Part shown: positions 8,989-18,585 of the stretch, one piece after another
How the letters are laid out: every line of letters starts with the position of its first letter
Position numbering within the stretch: the first letter of the stretch is position 1
From: Pseudomonas xionganensis
Lineage (GTDB): Bacteria > Pseudomonadota > Gammaproteobacteria > Pseudomonadales > Pseudomonadaceae
Length of the DNA stretch: 64,000 nucleotides
NCBI RefSeq assembly: GCF_009763245.1
Contig: NZ_WKJZ01000001.1
Location: 2,040,810 to 2,104,809 of the forward strand
Direction: 5' to 3'
Program-made: the position numbers and the translations under genes
The notes under the pieces: model-generated
Told to the model about the DNA's origin: nothing
Database searches by the model: none
Seen by the model: only the letters and a program-made list of their open reading frames with translations

Positions 8989-9392
8989 CGGATACCCTGA
9001 GCCTGGGTATGGCGCGGGCCTGGCCCTGTTATCTGCTGTGGATTGATGGTGCGGCGGCCGCCACGGCGGCTGTGCTGCTGTTTGGCCTGGGGCCCTGGTT
9101 GTCGCACTGGTATGGCTTGCCGGCCGAACTGCTGCAGCTGATCGCGCTTGTCAGCCTGGGCTATGCCGCCTACTCGCTGAACCTGGCGCGCCTGTCCAGG
9201 CGTCCTGCCTGGGCCCTGGTGCTGCTGGTGTCGGCTAATGCCCTGTGGGCGCTGCTGTGCCTGCGCTGGGCGCTGCAGTATGGCGCTACCGCGAGCCTGC
9301 TGGGCGTGCTGCATCTGCTGGTCGAGGCGCTGTTTGTCGGCACCCTGGCCGCACTGGAGTGGCGCTGGCGGGCGCACTTGCTGGCCGCTTAG
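8985..9392 (+). CDS. Small four-helix membrane protein, unknown function
   Basis: 135 residues from a GTG that overlaps the previous stop (GTGA). Four hydrophobic helices are evident (about 12-35, 45-65, 75-97 and 104-127) with short polar loops. No catalytic motif or family signature is visible. Its last 4 bases overlap the end of the convergent deaminase gene. It is the last gene of the 6.3-9.4 kb unit, and coupling implies that it works with the exported protein before it. Confidence 0.7.
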   Translation: MTDTLSLGMARAWPCYLLWIDGAAAATAAVLLFGLGPWLSHWYGLPAELLQLIALVSLGYAAYSLNLARLSRRPAWALVLLVSANALWALLCLRWALQYGATASLLGVLHLLVEALFVGTLAALEWRWRAHLLAA

Positions 9393-9946
9393 GTGTCTGG
9401 CTCTCCGCGCCAGGCTTTTACCACCCGTTTACGCATCCCCGGGCGATCCTGCAGCTGCTCGATGGCCTGTTCGGCCAGCCTGATCCAATAATCATCCACA
9501 TCGGCCTGGCATATCGAGGTGCGGGTAGCCAGCTCGGCCCAGGCCGCCGGTAGATGCTTGCCGGTAAAACCACCGGGCTTGTCACGGGCCAGATAGCGCA
9601 CCTGGGTGATGCCGGCCAGCAGAATGCGGCCGTAGCACATCAGGCAGGGCTGCAGGCTGACATAGAGGGTGAGGGCGCTGCGATCCTGCGCGGGGTACTC
9701 CGCTTCCAGTCGGTCGAGCAGCTGCATCTCGGCATGCCCGGCACTGTTGTAGTGACCCTCGGCAAAGACCTGATTACGGGCGCTGCACAGCAGCTCCTGG
9801 GCCTCGTTGACCAGCAGCGCGCCCACGGCGTAGCAGCCCTGTTCCAGGGCCAGCAGGGCCTGTTCGCAGCACAGTCTGGCCCAGGTGTCGGCCGGCTTGT
9901 GACTGGGCGGGCCCTGCTGCAGCAGGGCGAGGTGCTGGTGGTTGAT
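9389..9946 (-). CDS. Cytidine/deoxycytidylate-type zinc deaminase (start uncertain)
   Basis: CMP/dCMP/guanine deaminase fold: NSAGHAEMQLLDRL supplies the zinc histidine and catalytic glutamate, and SLQPCLMCYGRIL the PCxxC zinc cysteines. The first usable standard start, GTG at 9826, begins at strand beta-1 (GALLV) and would delete helix alpha-1. The open frame continues upstream with plausible protein (DTWARLCCEQALLALEQG) to a stop at 9985, without any ATG, GTG or TTG. An ATC at 9946 follows AGGACA at 8-base spacing and is my best guess for the start. If non-standard starts are excluded, the gene is 9389-9826. The substrate (nucleobase or tRNA) cannot be told. Confidence 0.75.
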   Translation of the reverse strand: MNHQHLALLQQGPPSHKPADTWARLCCEQALLALEQGCYAVGALLVNEAQELLCSARNQVFAEGHYNSAGHAEMQLLDRLEAEYPAQDRSALTLYVSLQPCLMCYGRILLAGITQVRYLARDKPGGFTGKHLPAAWAELATRTSICQADVDDYWIRLAEQAIEQLQDRPGMRKRVVKAWRGEPDT

Positions 9947-10131
9947 GGCGCTTGTCCTGAGTGGGCGAGTGGTATGACAAGTCTAGCCATGCTCGCCGAG
10001 CGAGGCGGCGCTGGCCCTACGACCTTGGTGCAATGGCCTGGCAGTGGCCGTCGCGGCAGACTGCAGGCGTTCAAATCCTGCGTGGTTTGGAGGCAAGCGT
10101 TTCTACATTCCCTCCCCGGAATGCTTTGGGT

Positions 10132-10157
10132 GGCGGTCAGATGACCGCCTTTTTTTT
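10132..10157 (+). terminator. Orphan intrinsic terminator, probable 3' end of a small RNA
   Basis: GGCGGTC-AGAT-GACCGCC is a perfect 7-bp stem followed at once by eight T on the plus strand. There is no T run on the minus side, so it works rightwards only. The nearest plus-strand gene ends 740 bases earlier with a minus-strand gene in between, so the terminator has no protein-coding client. The preceding 140 bases (about 9990-10131) contain further short stems, including GCATTCC/GGAATGC-like arms at 10098-10124. They are the likely body of an unannotated small RNA; I cannot name it. Confidence 0.7.
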
Positions 10158-10251
10158 GCGCTCAGGTTGCTTGGGTGGGCTTTGGTCAGTACCACCTGGC
10201 ACTTTCCCAGTGTTGCGCCAGAGGCCATTTTCAGGCTCGTAAACCTGGCAA

Positions 10252-10283
10252 GACCATGGTCGTAGAGCGGTAAGACCATGGTC
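10252..10283. promoter_or_regulatory. Tandem palindromes upstream of acs, candidate operator
   Basis: The perfect 10-bp palindrome GACCATGGTC occurs twice (10252-10261 and 10274-10283), 22 bases centre to centre, which is two helical turns. It sits 73-104 bases before the acs start. Such phasing suggests cooperative binding of two dimers on one DNA face. Which protein binds is unknown. Acetate-responsive regulation of acs by LuxR-type response regulators is known in Pseudomonas, but I cannot match this motif to one. Confidence 0.45.
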
Positions 10284-10355
10284 GAATGGTTCCGGGGTAG
10301 GGGGCGGGCTACAAATGCTTCCATAGAAAAACAACTATCCATCGAGGTGTTTCTG

Positions 10356-12311
<1,956 letters not shown>

Positions 12312-12335
12312 CGCTTGAGTTAGTCCGCAGCATGC

Positions 12336-12372
12336 AACGCCCCGCCCTGGTCACAAGCCGCGGCGGGGCGTT
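12336..12372 (+). terminator. acs terminator hairpin
   Basis: AACGCCCCGCC and GGCGGGGCGTT form an 11-bp perfect stem 25 bases after the acs stop. The following bases (GTGCTTTG) are only partly T-rich, so termination may be incomplete or Rho-assisted. Confidence 0.7.
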
Positions 12373-12384
12373 GTGCTTTGAGTT

Positions 12385-12652
12385 TGGTTGCGATCTGCTG
12401 CGCGTCGGCCCTGCTGCGTTAAAAACAGGCTCGGCAAGCCGCTTGCGGCTAACGCGCTTTAGCGCGACCCGGAGGGCGAGTGGAGCGAGTCATGCTCATG
12501 TACAAAAGTACACTCCGCTTGATTCGCTACGCTCACCCTACGGGCCAGCCGCTGGCTGTTACTCCGCTGCGCTGCGTGTCTCGCCTGTTTTGACCAGCCG
12601 GAGGCTGTTACTACGTAGCGCCTTGCATGGCTCTAGCTCGCGAGATCTTGAG
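12385..12652. repeat. Dispersed inverted-repeat element, copy 2 (enlarged)
   Basis: Shares CTGCTGCGCGTCGGCC and GGCTCTAGCTCGCGAG with copy 1 at its two ends, and contains a diverged core (GCTCATGTACA..GTACACTCCGC). It also carries GACCAGCCGGAGGCTGTTAC, whose reverse complement is found inside copy 4 at 52594-52613. Several short inverted repeats fill the interior. There is no coding capacity. It separates acs from the aotJ promoter. Confidence 0.65.
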
Positions 12653-13133
12653 TCGGGGAATCATGCACATCAATAACCTGGGAGGCCGAGGGAAATCGGC
12701 TTTTATGGTTGTCACCGGGCGGTAACGTTATGCGCTGTTTTGGGCAGTCCGGGAACGTTTGTGGGTGTTTTAGGTGCGCTCGATGGGGGGCTGGAAAATA
12801 AAACAACCCGTGCAGGCCCTGTATTTACTTGGGCTGGCAAAAACTGGCGCATTAATTGCTGAATATATCGGTTAGCTTTCAATTCTGTTCCTGCATATTT
12901 GTCGGGAGCTGTCAATATGTCCCTCCTGCCCGTCCTGGGCTTTTGTAATTAGTTGTCGCATTGAGGAAATATCGACTTTCGGCCTGTCGCTAGAATGCCG
13001 CTCACTCGCCGTAAGCCGCTTGCCGTCTGCACGCCGCGCAGCTTTGCGACGACTCACTACAATTCAAGCAAGGCTGGATACGCATTCGCACTCGCTGCCA
13101 ACCGATGCCATTCCCATTTGAAGGAGTCATAAG
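12653..13133. other. Intergenic region upstream of aotJ
   Basis: About 480 bases without a credible gene. It holds a small hairpin (GCCGA..TCGGC, near 12683-12700), AT-richer DNA around 12840-12960 typical of a promoter region, and the ArgR-like sites described separately. Short open frames on the minus strand here have no recognisable protein character or start signals. Confidence 0.5.
12954..12990 (+). promoter_or_regulatory. Candidate ArgR binding sites of the aot operon
   Basis: TGTCGC-N8-AA-N5 occurs at 12954-12974 (TGTCGCATTGAGGAAATATCG), the half-site format reported for Pseudomonas ArgR. A second TGTCGC follows at 12985-12990. They lie 144-180 bases before aotJ. Since argR is the last gene of this run, the arrangement implies arginine-dependent autoregulation of the transporter-regulator operon. 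The match is seen; occupancy is inferred. Confidence 0.65.
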
Positions 13134-13913
13134 ATGAAGAAGATTGCACTTCTCGGCGCGTTGGCGCTGTCCATGTTGTCGCCACTGGCCATGGCCGAGG
13201 ATGCCAAGCCTCTGCGCATCGGCATCGAAGCAGCCTACCCACCCTTTGCCTTCAAGACTCCGGAAGGTGCCATCAGCGGCTTTGACTACGACATCGGTGA
13301 GGCCCTGTGCGCCGAAATGCAGGTCAAGTGCCAGTGGATCGAGCAGGAATTCGACGGCCTGATCCCGGCTCTCAAGGTGCGCAAGTTCGACGCCGTGCTG
13401 TCCTCCATGTCTATCACTGAAGAGCGCCTGAAGTCGGTGGATTTCACCAAGAAGTACTACCACACCCCGGCCAAGCTGGCGATGAAGGAAGGCATGAGCG
13501 TCAGCGACCCGCTGGTTGATCTGAAAGGCAAGAAGGTCGGGGTGCAGCGCTCCTCCATCTATGACCGCTACGCCAGCGACGTCTTCGCCCCGGCCGGTAT
13601 CGAAGTGGTGCGCTACGGCTCGCAGAACGAGATCTTCCTCGACCTGCAGAGCGGTCGTCTGGACGCCACCCTGGCCGACTCGGTGAATATCGACGAGGGC
13701 TTCCTCAAGACCGACGCCGGCAAGGGCTTCGCCTTCGCCGGCCCGGACTTCACCGAGGAGAAATACTTCGGTCAGGGTGCCGGTATCGCCGTGCGCAAGG
13801 GTGACAAGGAACTGGCTGACAAGATCAGCGCTGCCATCGCCGCCATTCGCGCCAACGGCAAGTACGAAGAAGTGCAGGCCAAGTACTTCGACTTCAACGT
13901 CTACGGCGACTGA
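13134..13913 (+). CDS. aotJ: Arginine/ornithine ABC transporter, periplasmic binding protein
   Basis: 259 residues. Signal peptide [21 protein letters not shown] with cleavage before EDAK. The mature part is a type II solute-binding domain (SBP_bac_3): [12 protein letters not shown], the [11 protein letters not shown] segment and [15 protein letters not shown]. Known: the basic amino acid binding proteins ArgT/HisJ/AotJ share these segments. It captures arginine and ornithine in the periplasm and delivers them to AotQM. Start ATG at 13134 after GAAGGAG. It is first in aotJQMOP-argR and is followed by two hairpins that may lower expression of the downstream genes. Confidence 0.94.
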   Translation: MKKIALLGALALSMLSPLAMAEDAKPLRIGIEAAYPPFAFKTPEGAISGFDYDIGEALCAEMQVKCQWIEQEFDGLIPALKVRKFDAVLSSMSITEERLKSVDFTKKYYHTPAKLAMKEGMSVSDPLVDLKGKKVGVQRSSIYDRYASDVFAPAGIEVVRYGSQNEIFLDLQSGRLDATLADSVNIDEGFLKTDAGKGFAFAGPDFTEEKYFGQGAGIAVRKGDKELADKISAAIAAIRANGKYEEVQAKYFDFNVYGD

Positions 13914-13940
13914 TCCGGCTTTCCCAGTCGCGTTCACTGA

Positions 13941-14001
13941 AGGTGTACAGGTCGGCGGCCTGCCGAGCTGTACACCTGTGTGACCACCCGCTCTGGTGGT
14001 C
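13941..14001 (+). promoter_or_regulatory. Two intercistronic hairpins after aotJ
   Basis: AGGTGTACAG (13941-13950) pairs perfectly with CTGTACACCT (13968-13977). GACCACC (13982-13988) pairs with GGTGGTC (13995-14001). Neither has a T tract. Known: such stems between a binding-protein gene and its permease genes commonly protect the upstream mRNA, so the binding protein is made in excess. That role is inferred here. Confidence 0.6.
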
Positions 14002-14098
14002 CTCCTTCAGGCCGTCGCGGAGCGACGTGAAAATTGCTCCCGATAGTTTTCGATCTGCTCCCTGGCGCCGTCCGGCGCTTGCATGAGGTATCTGGATC

Positions 14099-14788
14099 AT
14101 GCTCAACGGCTACGGCTCGACCATCCTCGACGGTGCCTGGCTTACCCTGCAGCTGGCGCTCTCGTCCATTGCAGTGGCCATCTTTCTCGGTCTGCTCGGT
14201 GCGGCCTTTCGTCTGTCGCCGATCAAGTGGCTGGCCCTGCTGGGTGAGGCCTACGCCACGGTGATTCGTGGTATCCCCGATCTGGTGCTGATCCTGCTGA
14301 TCTTCTACGGCGGTCAGGACATCGTGAACCGCGTGGCGCCGCTGCTCGGTTACAACGACTATATCGACATCAACCCCTTTATCGCCGGCGTCGGCACCAT
14401 GGGCTTTATCTTCGGTGCCTACCTGTCGGAAACCTTCCGCGGTGCCTTTATGGCCATCCCCAAGGGCCAGGCCGAGGCCGGCGCCGCCTACGGCATGAGC
14501 AATCTGCAGGTGTTCTTCCGCATCCTGGTGCCGCAGATGATCCGCTTTGCCATTCCCGGCTTCACCAACAACTGGCTGGTGCTGACCAAAGCCACCGCGC
14601 TGATTTCCGTGGTGGGTCTGCAGGACATGATGTTCAAGGCCAAGAATGCCGCCGATGCCACCCGCGAGCCGTTCACCTTCTACCTGGCCGTTGCCGGTCT
14701 GTATCTGGTGCTGACCAGCGTGTCGCTGCTGGCCCTGCGTTTCCTGGAAAAACGTTATTCGGTCGGCACCAAAGCCGCCGATCTGTGA
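14099..14788 (+). CDS. aotQ: Arginine/ornithine ABC transporter, permease subunit AotQ
   Basis: 229 residues with five or so membrane helices, HisQ/GlnP family. The cytoplasmic EAA loop that contacts the ATPase is seen as EAGAAYGMSNLQVFFRILVPQ (residues about 133-153). The N-terminal GAWLTLQLALSSIAVAI fits the conserved start of polar amino acid permeases. Pairs with AotM, encoded 13 bases downstream. Confidence 0.93.
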   Translation: MLNGYGSTILDGAWLTLQLALSSIAVAIFLGLLGAAFRLSPIKWLALLGEAYATVIRGIPDLVLILLIFYGGQDIVNRVAPLLGYNDYIDINPFIAGVGTMGFIFGAYLSETFRGAFMAIPKGQAEAGAAYGMSNLQVFFRILVPQMIRFAIPGFTNNWLVLTKATALISVVGLQDMMFKAKNAADATREPFTFYLAVAGLYLVLTSVSLLALRFLEKRYSVGTKAADL

Positions 14789-14801
14789 CAGGGGAGCCTC
14801 G

Positions 14802-15500
14802 ATGATCTTTGATTTCTCCGTGATCTGGGACAGCCTGCCGCTGTATTTCGGCGGCGTGCTGGTAACCCTGAAGATCCTCCTGATCGCCCTGGCCGGCGGC
14901 CTGGCCCTGGCCATTCCCCTGGGCCTGATGCGCGTGTCCAAGTCGGCCTGGGTCAACTTCCCGGCCTGGCTCTACACCTATGTGATCCGCGGCACGCCGA
15001 TGCTGGTGCAGCTGTTTCTGATCTATTACGGCCTGGCCCAGTTCGAGGCGGTACGGACCAGCTTTATGTGGCCCTACCTGTCCAGTGCCACCTTCTGCGC
15101 CTGCCTGGCCTTTGCCATCAACACCAGCGCCTACTCGGCCGAGATCCTCGCCGGCAGCCTAAAGGCCACGCCCCCTGGCGAAATCGAGGCGGCCAAGGCC
15201 ATGGGCATGTCGCGGGCCAAGCTGTACCGCCGCATCCTCCTGCCTTCGGCCCTGCGCCGGGCGCTGCCGCAGTACAGCAACGAGGTGATCATGATGCTGC
15301 ACACCACCTCTTTGGCGTCCATCGTCACCCTGGTGGACATCACCGGCGCGGCGCGTACCGTCAGTTCGCGGTTTTACCTGCCCTTCGAGGCCTTTATCAC
15401 CGCCGGCCTGTTCTACCTGGTGCTGACCTTTATCCTGGTGCGTCTGTTCAAGCTGGCCGAGCGCCGCTGGCTGGCCTACCTGGCCCCGCGCAAGGCCTGA
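14802..15500 (+). CDS. aotM: Arginine/ornithine ABC transporter, permease subunit AotM
   Basis: 232 residues, HisM-like permease. The EAA loop reads EIEAAKAMGMSRAKLYRRI (about 127-145), and the N-terminal segment LYFGGVLVTLKILLIALAGG is typical of the family. It forms the heterodimeric membrane channel with AotQ. ATG at 14802 after GGGGAGCC. Confidence 0.93.
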   Translation: MIFDFSVIWDSLPLYFGGVLVTLKILLIALAGGLALAIPLGLMRVSKSAWVNFPAWLYTYVIRGTPMLVQLFLIYYGLAQFEAVRTSFMWPYLSSATFCACLAFAINTSAYSAEILAGSLKATPPGEIEAAKAMGMSRAKLYRRILLPSALRRALPQYSNEVIMMLHTTSLASIVTLVDITGAARTVSSRFYLPFEAFITAGLFYLVLTFILVRLFKLAERRWLAYLAPRKA

Positions 15501-15511
15501 GGCGAGCGACC

Positions 15512-16624
15512 ATGCAGCGTATCGATCAGCCATTGCCCTGGAGTTGCCCCGGCACTGAACGCCAGCTGACGGTGTTCAGATTCGGCAGCGGCCCATGCAA
15601 GGCCTATATCCAGGCCAGCCTGCATGCCGACGAGCTGCCGGGCATGCGTGTGGCGGTGGAGCTCAAGCGCCGCCTGGCGGAGCTGGAGACCCAGGGACGG
15701 CTGACCGGGGTGATCGAACTGGTGCCTGTGGCCAATCCCATTGGCCTAGGTCAGGTGTTCCAGGCGGCGCAGCAGGGTCGCTTCGAGTTCGCCAGTGGCA
15801 AGAATTTCAACCGTGATTTCGTTGACCTGGCCGAGCTGGTGGCCCCCGCCCTTGAGGGGCGTCTGGGCGAGGATGGGCCGGGCAATGTGCGGCTGATCCG
15901 TGCCGCGATGCGTGACGCCCTGGATGCCCTGGCGCCGGCCCAGTCCGAGTTGCAGGGCCTGCAGCGGTTGCTCTTGCGGCATGCCTGCGATGCCGATCTG
16001 GTGCTCGATCTGCACTGCGATTTTGAGGCGGCGGTGCACCTTTATCTGTTGCCGCAGCAGTGGCCACAGCTGCAGCCCCTGGCTGCACGCCTGCAGGCTG
16101 CCGCGGCGTTGACCGTGGAAGACTCCGGTGGCAGTTCCTTCGATGAAGCCTGCGCCTTGCCCTGGCTGGCCCTGGCTCGCCGCTTCCCGCAGGCGCAGAT
16201 TCCCCAGGGCTGCCTGGCGGTGACCGTGGAGCTGGGGGGCATGGCCGATACCGAGCGGCAGCAGGCTCAGGCCAGTGCCGAGCATATTCTCGCGTTCCTC
16301 GCCGAGCAGGGGCTGATCGCCGGTGACTGGCCGGCGGCCCCCAGCCAGTGCTGCGAGGCCACGCCCTTCAGTGGCACCCAGTATGTCTATGCGCCGCATC
16401 CCGGTGTGGTCAGCTTCCTGCAGCCGGTCGGCTGCCAGGTCAAGGCCGGTGATGCCCTGTTCGAGGTGATCGACCCCTTGAGCGATCGCCACAGTGTTGT
16501 CCACGCCGAAACCAGTGGCGTGCTCTATGCCCGTGAACGGATGCGCTTTGCTCAGCCCGGTCTATGGCTGGCCAAGGTGGCCGGTCGTACCCCAATTCGC
16601 CAGGGTCGCTTGCTCAGCGACTGA
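15512..16624 (+). CDS. aotO: Succinylglutamate desuccinylase/aspartoacylase-family protein
   Basis: 370 residues. Zinc carboxypeptidase-like deacylase: ASLHADELPG supplies the first zinc ligands (H and E), LVLDLHCDFEAAVHLY the third histidine, and AVTVELGG near residue 240 the catalytic glutamate. The C-terminal third is the beta-barrel domain seen in this family. Known: the gene is conserved inside the Pseudomonas aot operon, although transport does not obviously need a deacylase. A role in processing acylated arginine or ornithine is inference. The ATG at 15512 lies 11 bases after the aotM stop; longer upstream frames overlap aotM and are rejected. Confidence 0.88.
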   Translation: MQRIDQPLPWSCPGTERQLTVFRFGSGPCKAYIQASLHADELPGMRVAVELKRRLAELETQGRLTGVIELVPVANPIGLGQVFQAAQQGRFEFASGKNFNRDFVDLAELVAPALEGRLGEDGPGNVRLIRAAMRDALDALAPAQSELQGLQRLLLRHACDADLVLDLHCDFEAAVHLYLLPQQWPQLQPLAARLQAAAALTVEDSGGSSFDEACALPWLALARRFPQAQIPQGCLAVTVELGGMADTERQQAQASAEHILAFLAEQGLIAGDWPAAPSQCCEATPFSGTQYVYAPHPGVVSFLQPVGCQVKAGDALFEVIDPLSDRHSVVHAETSGVLYARERMRFAQPGLWLAKVAGRTPIRQGRLLSD

Positions 16625-16642
16625 TTCCAGAGAGTGGAAACC

Positions 16643-17407
16643 ATGTACAAACTTGAAGTTCAGGATCTGCACAAGCGTTACGGCAACCATGAAGTGCTCA
16701 AGGGTGTGTCCCTGGCCGCCAAGGCCGGTGACGTGATCAGCATCATCGGTTCCAGCGGTTCGGGCAAAAGCACCTTTCTGCGTTGCATCAACATGCTCGA
16801 GCAACCCCACGGCGGTAAGATCCTGCTCAATGGCGAGGAACTCAAGCTGGTGGCCAACAAGGACGGTGCGCTCAAGGCCGCCGATCCCAAACAGCTGCAG
16901 CGCATGCGCTCGCGCCTGGCCATGGTCTTTCAGCACTTCAACCTGTGGTCGCATATGAGCGCCCTGGAAAACGTCATCGAAGCGCCGGTGCATGTGCTGG
17001 GCATGAGCAAGAAGGAGGCCCTGGAGAAGGCTGAGCATTACCTGAACAAGGTCGGCGTGGCCCATCGCAAGGATGCCTATCCGGCCCATATGTCCGGCGG
17101 CGAGCAGCAGCGCGTGGCCATTGCCCGGGCCCTGGCCATGGAGCCTGAGGTGATGCTGTTCGACGAGCCGACCTCGGCCCTTGATCCGGAGCTGGTCGGT
17201 GAAGTGCTCAAGGTGATGCAGGACCTGGCCCAGGAAGGCCGTACCATGGTGGTGGTGACCCACGAAATGGGCTTTGCCCGCGAGGTGTCCAACCAGCTGA
17301 TCTTCCTGCACAAGGGGGTGGTGGAGGAGCGTGGCGACCCCCGCGAGGTGCTGGTCAACCCGCAATCCGAGCGCCTGCAGCAGTTTTTGTCCGGCAGCCT
17401 GAAGTAA
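16643..17407 (+). CDS. aotP: Arginine/ornithine ABC transporter, ATP-binding subunit
   Basis: 254 residues. Walker [10 protein letters not shown] (about 37-45), ABC signature [15 protein letters not shown] (about 150-165), Walker [17 protein letters not shown] and the switch histidine in [11 protein letters not shown]. HisP/GlnQ subfamily. It powers AotQM. The ATG at 16643 is preferred over an in-frame GTG nine bases earlier because it has the better ribosome-site spacing and gives the usual length. Confidence 0.95.
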   Translation: MYKLEVQDLHKRYGNHEVLKGVSLAAKAGDVISIIGSSGSGKSTFLRCINMLEQPHGGKILLNGEELKLVANKDGALKAADPKQLQRMRSRLAMVFQHFNLWSHMSALENVIEAPVHVLGMSKKEALEKAEHYLNKVGVAHRKDAYPAHMSGGEQQRVAIARALAMEPEVMLFDEPTSALDPELVGEVLKVMQDLAQEGRTMVVVTHEMGFAREVSNQLIFLHKGVVEERGDPREVLVNPQSERLQQFLSGSLK

Positions 17408-17492
17408 GTGGCGGGCGCCATTTTTTCAGCGGCAACAATTGGTTTGCCTTCGATCATGTTCCCACAGCCCAACAGAGCCTAAACTGCACCCC

Positions 17493-18473
17493 ATGAATGC
17501 ACACCGAATCGGCTTTTTGCTGTGGCCCTCGACCAAACCCCTGACGCTGGCCCTGGCCGAAGAAGCCCTGCGCGTCGCTCAGCGGGTGCACCCGGAGGTG
17601 GTTTACGAGCTGATCTTTATGCAGGCGGAAACCCCCGAACCGGGCGCCTGGCAGCTGCCGGGCGAACCCTGGATGGGGCGCCTTGAGGGCTGTCAGAAGG
17701 TCTTTCTGCTGGCTGACGAACCACCGGCCACGGTGGGTTCGGCCCTGGGGGCGGCGCTCAAGCAGCTGGTGCGCGGCGGATGCGTTCTGGGCGCCATTGC
17801 CGCCGGGGTCTACCCCCTGGCGCAGCTGGGGCTTCTCGATGGCTACCGCGCTTCGGTGCACTGGCGCTGGCAGGATGACTTTACCGAGCGTTTCCCCAAG
17901 GTGATCGCCACCAGCCATCTGTTCGACTGGGATCGCGACCGGCTGAGCGCCTGTGGCGGTCTGGCGGTACTCGATCTGCTGCTGGCCTTGCTGGCCCGCG
18001 ACCATGGCGCCGAACTGGCCGGTGCGGTGAGCGAGGAACTGGTGGTGGAGCGCATCCGTGAAGGCGGTGAGCGCCAACGCATTCCGCTGCAGAACCGCCT
18101 GGGCTCCAGCCATCCCAAGCTGACCCAGGCGGTGCTGCTGATGGAAGCCAATATCGAAGAACCGCTGACCACCGACGAGATCGCCCAGCATGTGTGCGTG
18201 TCGCGGCGGCAGCTGGAGCGCATCTTCAAGCAGTACCTCAACCGTGTGCCCAGCCAGTACTACCTGGAACTGCGCCTGAACAAGGCGCGCCAGTTGCTGA
18301 TGCAGACCAGCAAGTCGATCATCCAGATCGGCCTGTCCTGCGGTTTCTCCTCGGGCCCGCACTTCTCCAGCGCCTACCGCAACTTCTTCGGCGCCACGCC
18401 GCGCGAAGACCGCAACCAGCGGCGCAGCAACAGTCCTTTCGAGCTAAGCCCGGCACCGGCCGAGCGCGGCTGA
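17493..18473 (+). CDS. argR: Arginine-responsive AraC-family regulator
   Basis: 326 residues. The N-terminal two-thirds is a DJ-1/PfpI-like (GATase-1) ligand domain. The C-terminal part has two AraC helix-turn-helix units: TTDEIAQHVCVSRRQLERIFKQ and the second around SIIQIGLSCGFSSGPHFSSAYR. Known: Pseudomonas ArgR is of this type, not the E. coli type, and controls arginine uptake and catabolism. It is last in the aot run, 85 bases after aotP. The ATG at 17493 begins the homologous region. Confidence 0.94.
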   Translation: MNAHRIGFLLWPSTKPLTLALAEEALRVAQRVHPEVVYELIFMQAETPEPGAWQLPGEPWMGRLEGCQKVFLLADEPPATVGSALGAALKQLVRGGCVLGAIAAGVYPLAQLGLLDGYRASVHWRWQDDFTERFPKVIATSHLFDWDRDRLSACGGLAVLDLLLALLARDHGAELAGAVSEELVVERIREGGERQRIPLQNRLGSSHPKLTQAVLLMEANIEEPLTTDEIAQHVCVSRRQLERIFKQYLNRVPSQYYLELRLNKARQLLMQTSKSIIQIGLSCGFSSGPHFSSAYRNFFGATPREDRNQRRSNSPFELSPAPAERG

Positions 18474-18585
18474 GTCGCACCTGCCGGCCGCCCTGGGCGG
18501 TCTGCTGCGGTCTGCTGGCCAGACGCTACCGTTGCACCGGAAAGTGGCATAGGATGATGCCCACATAAGCCGGATAACTATAAAA

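Noticed and set aside
10063..10081. tRNA-like T arm, GCAGGCGTTCAAATCCTGC
   Set aside because: The loop is nine bases and not seven, and no matching acceptor or anticodon arms could be found on either side, including a selenocysteine tRNA layout.
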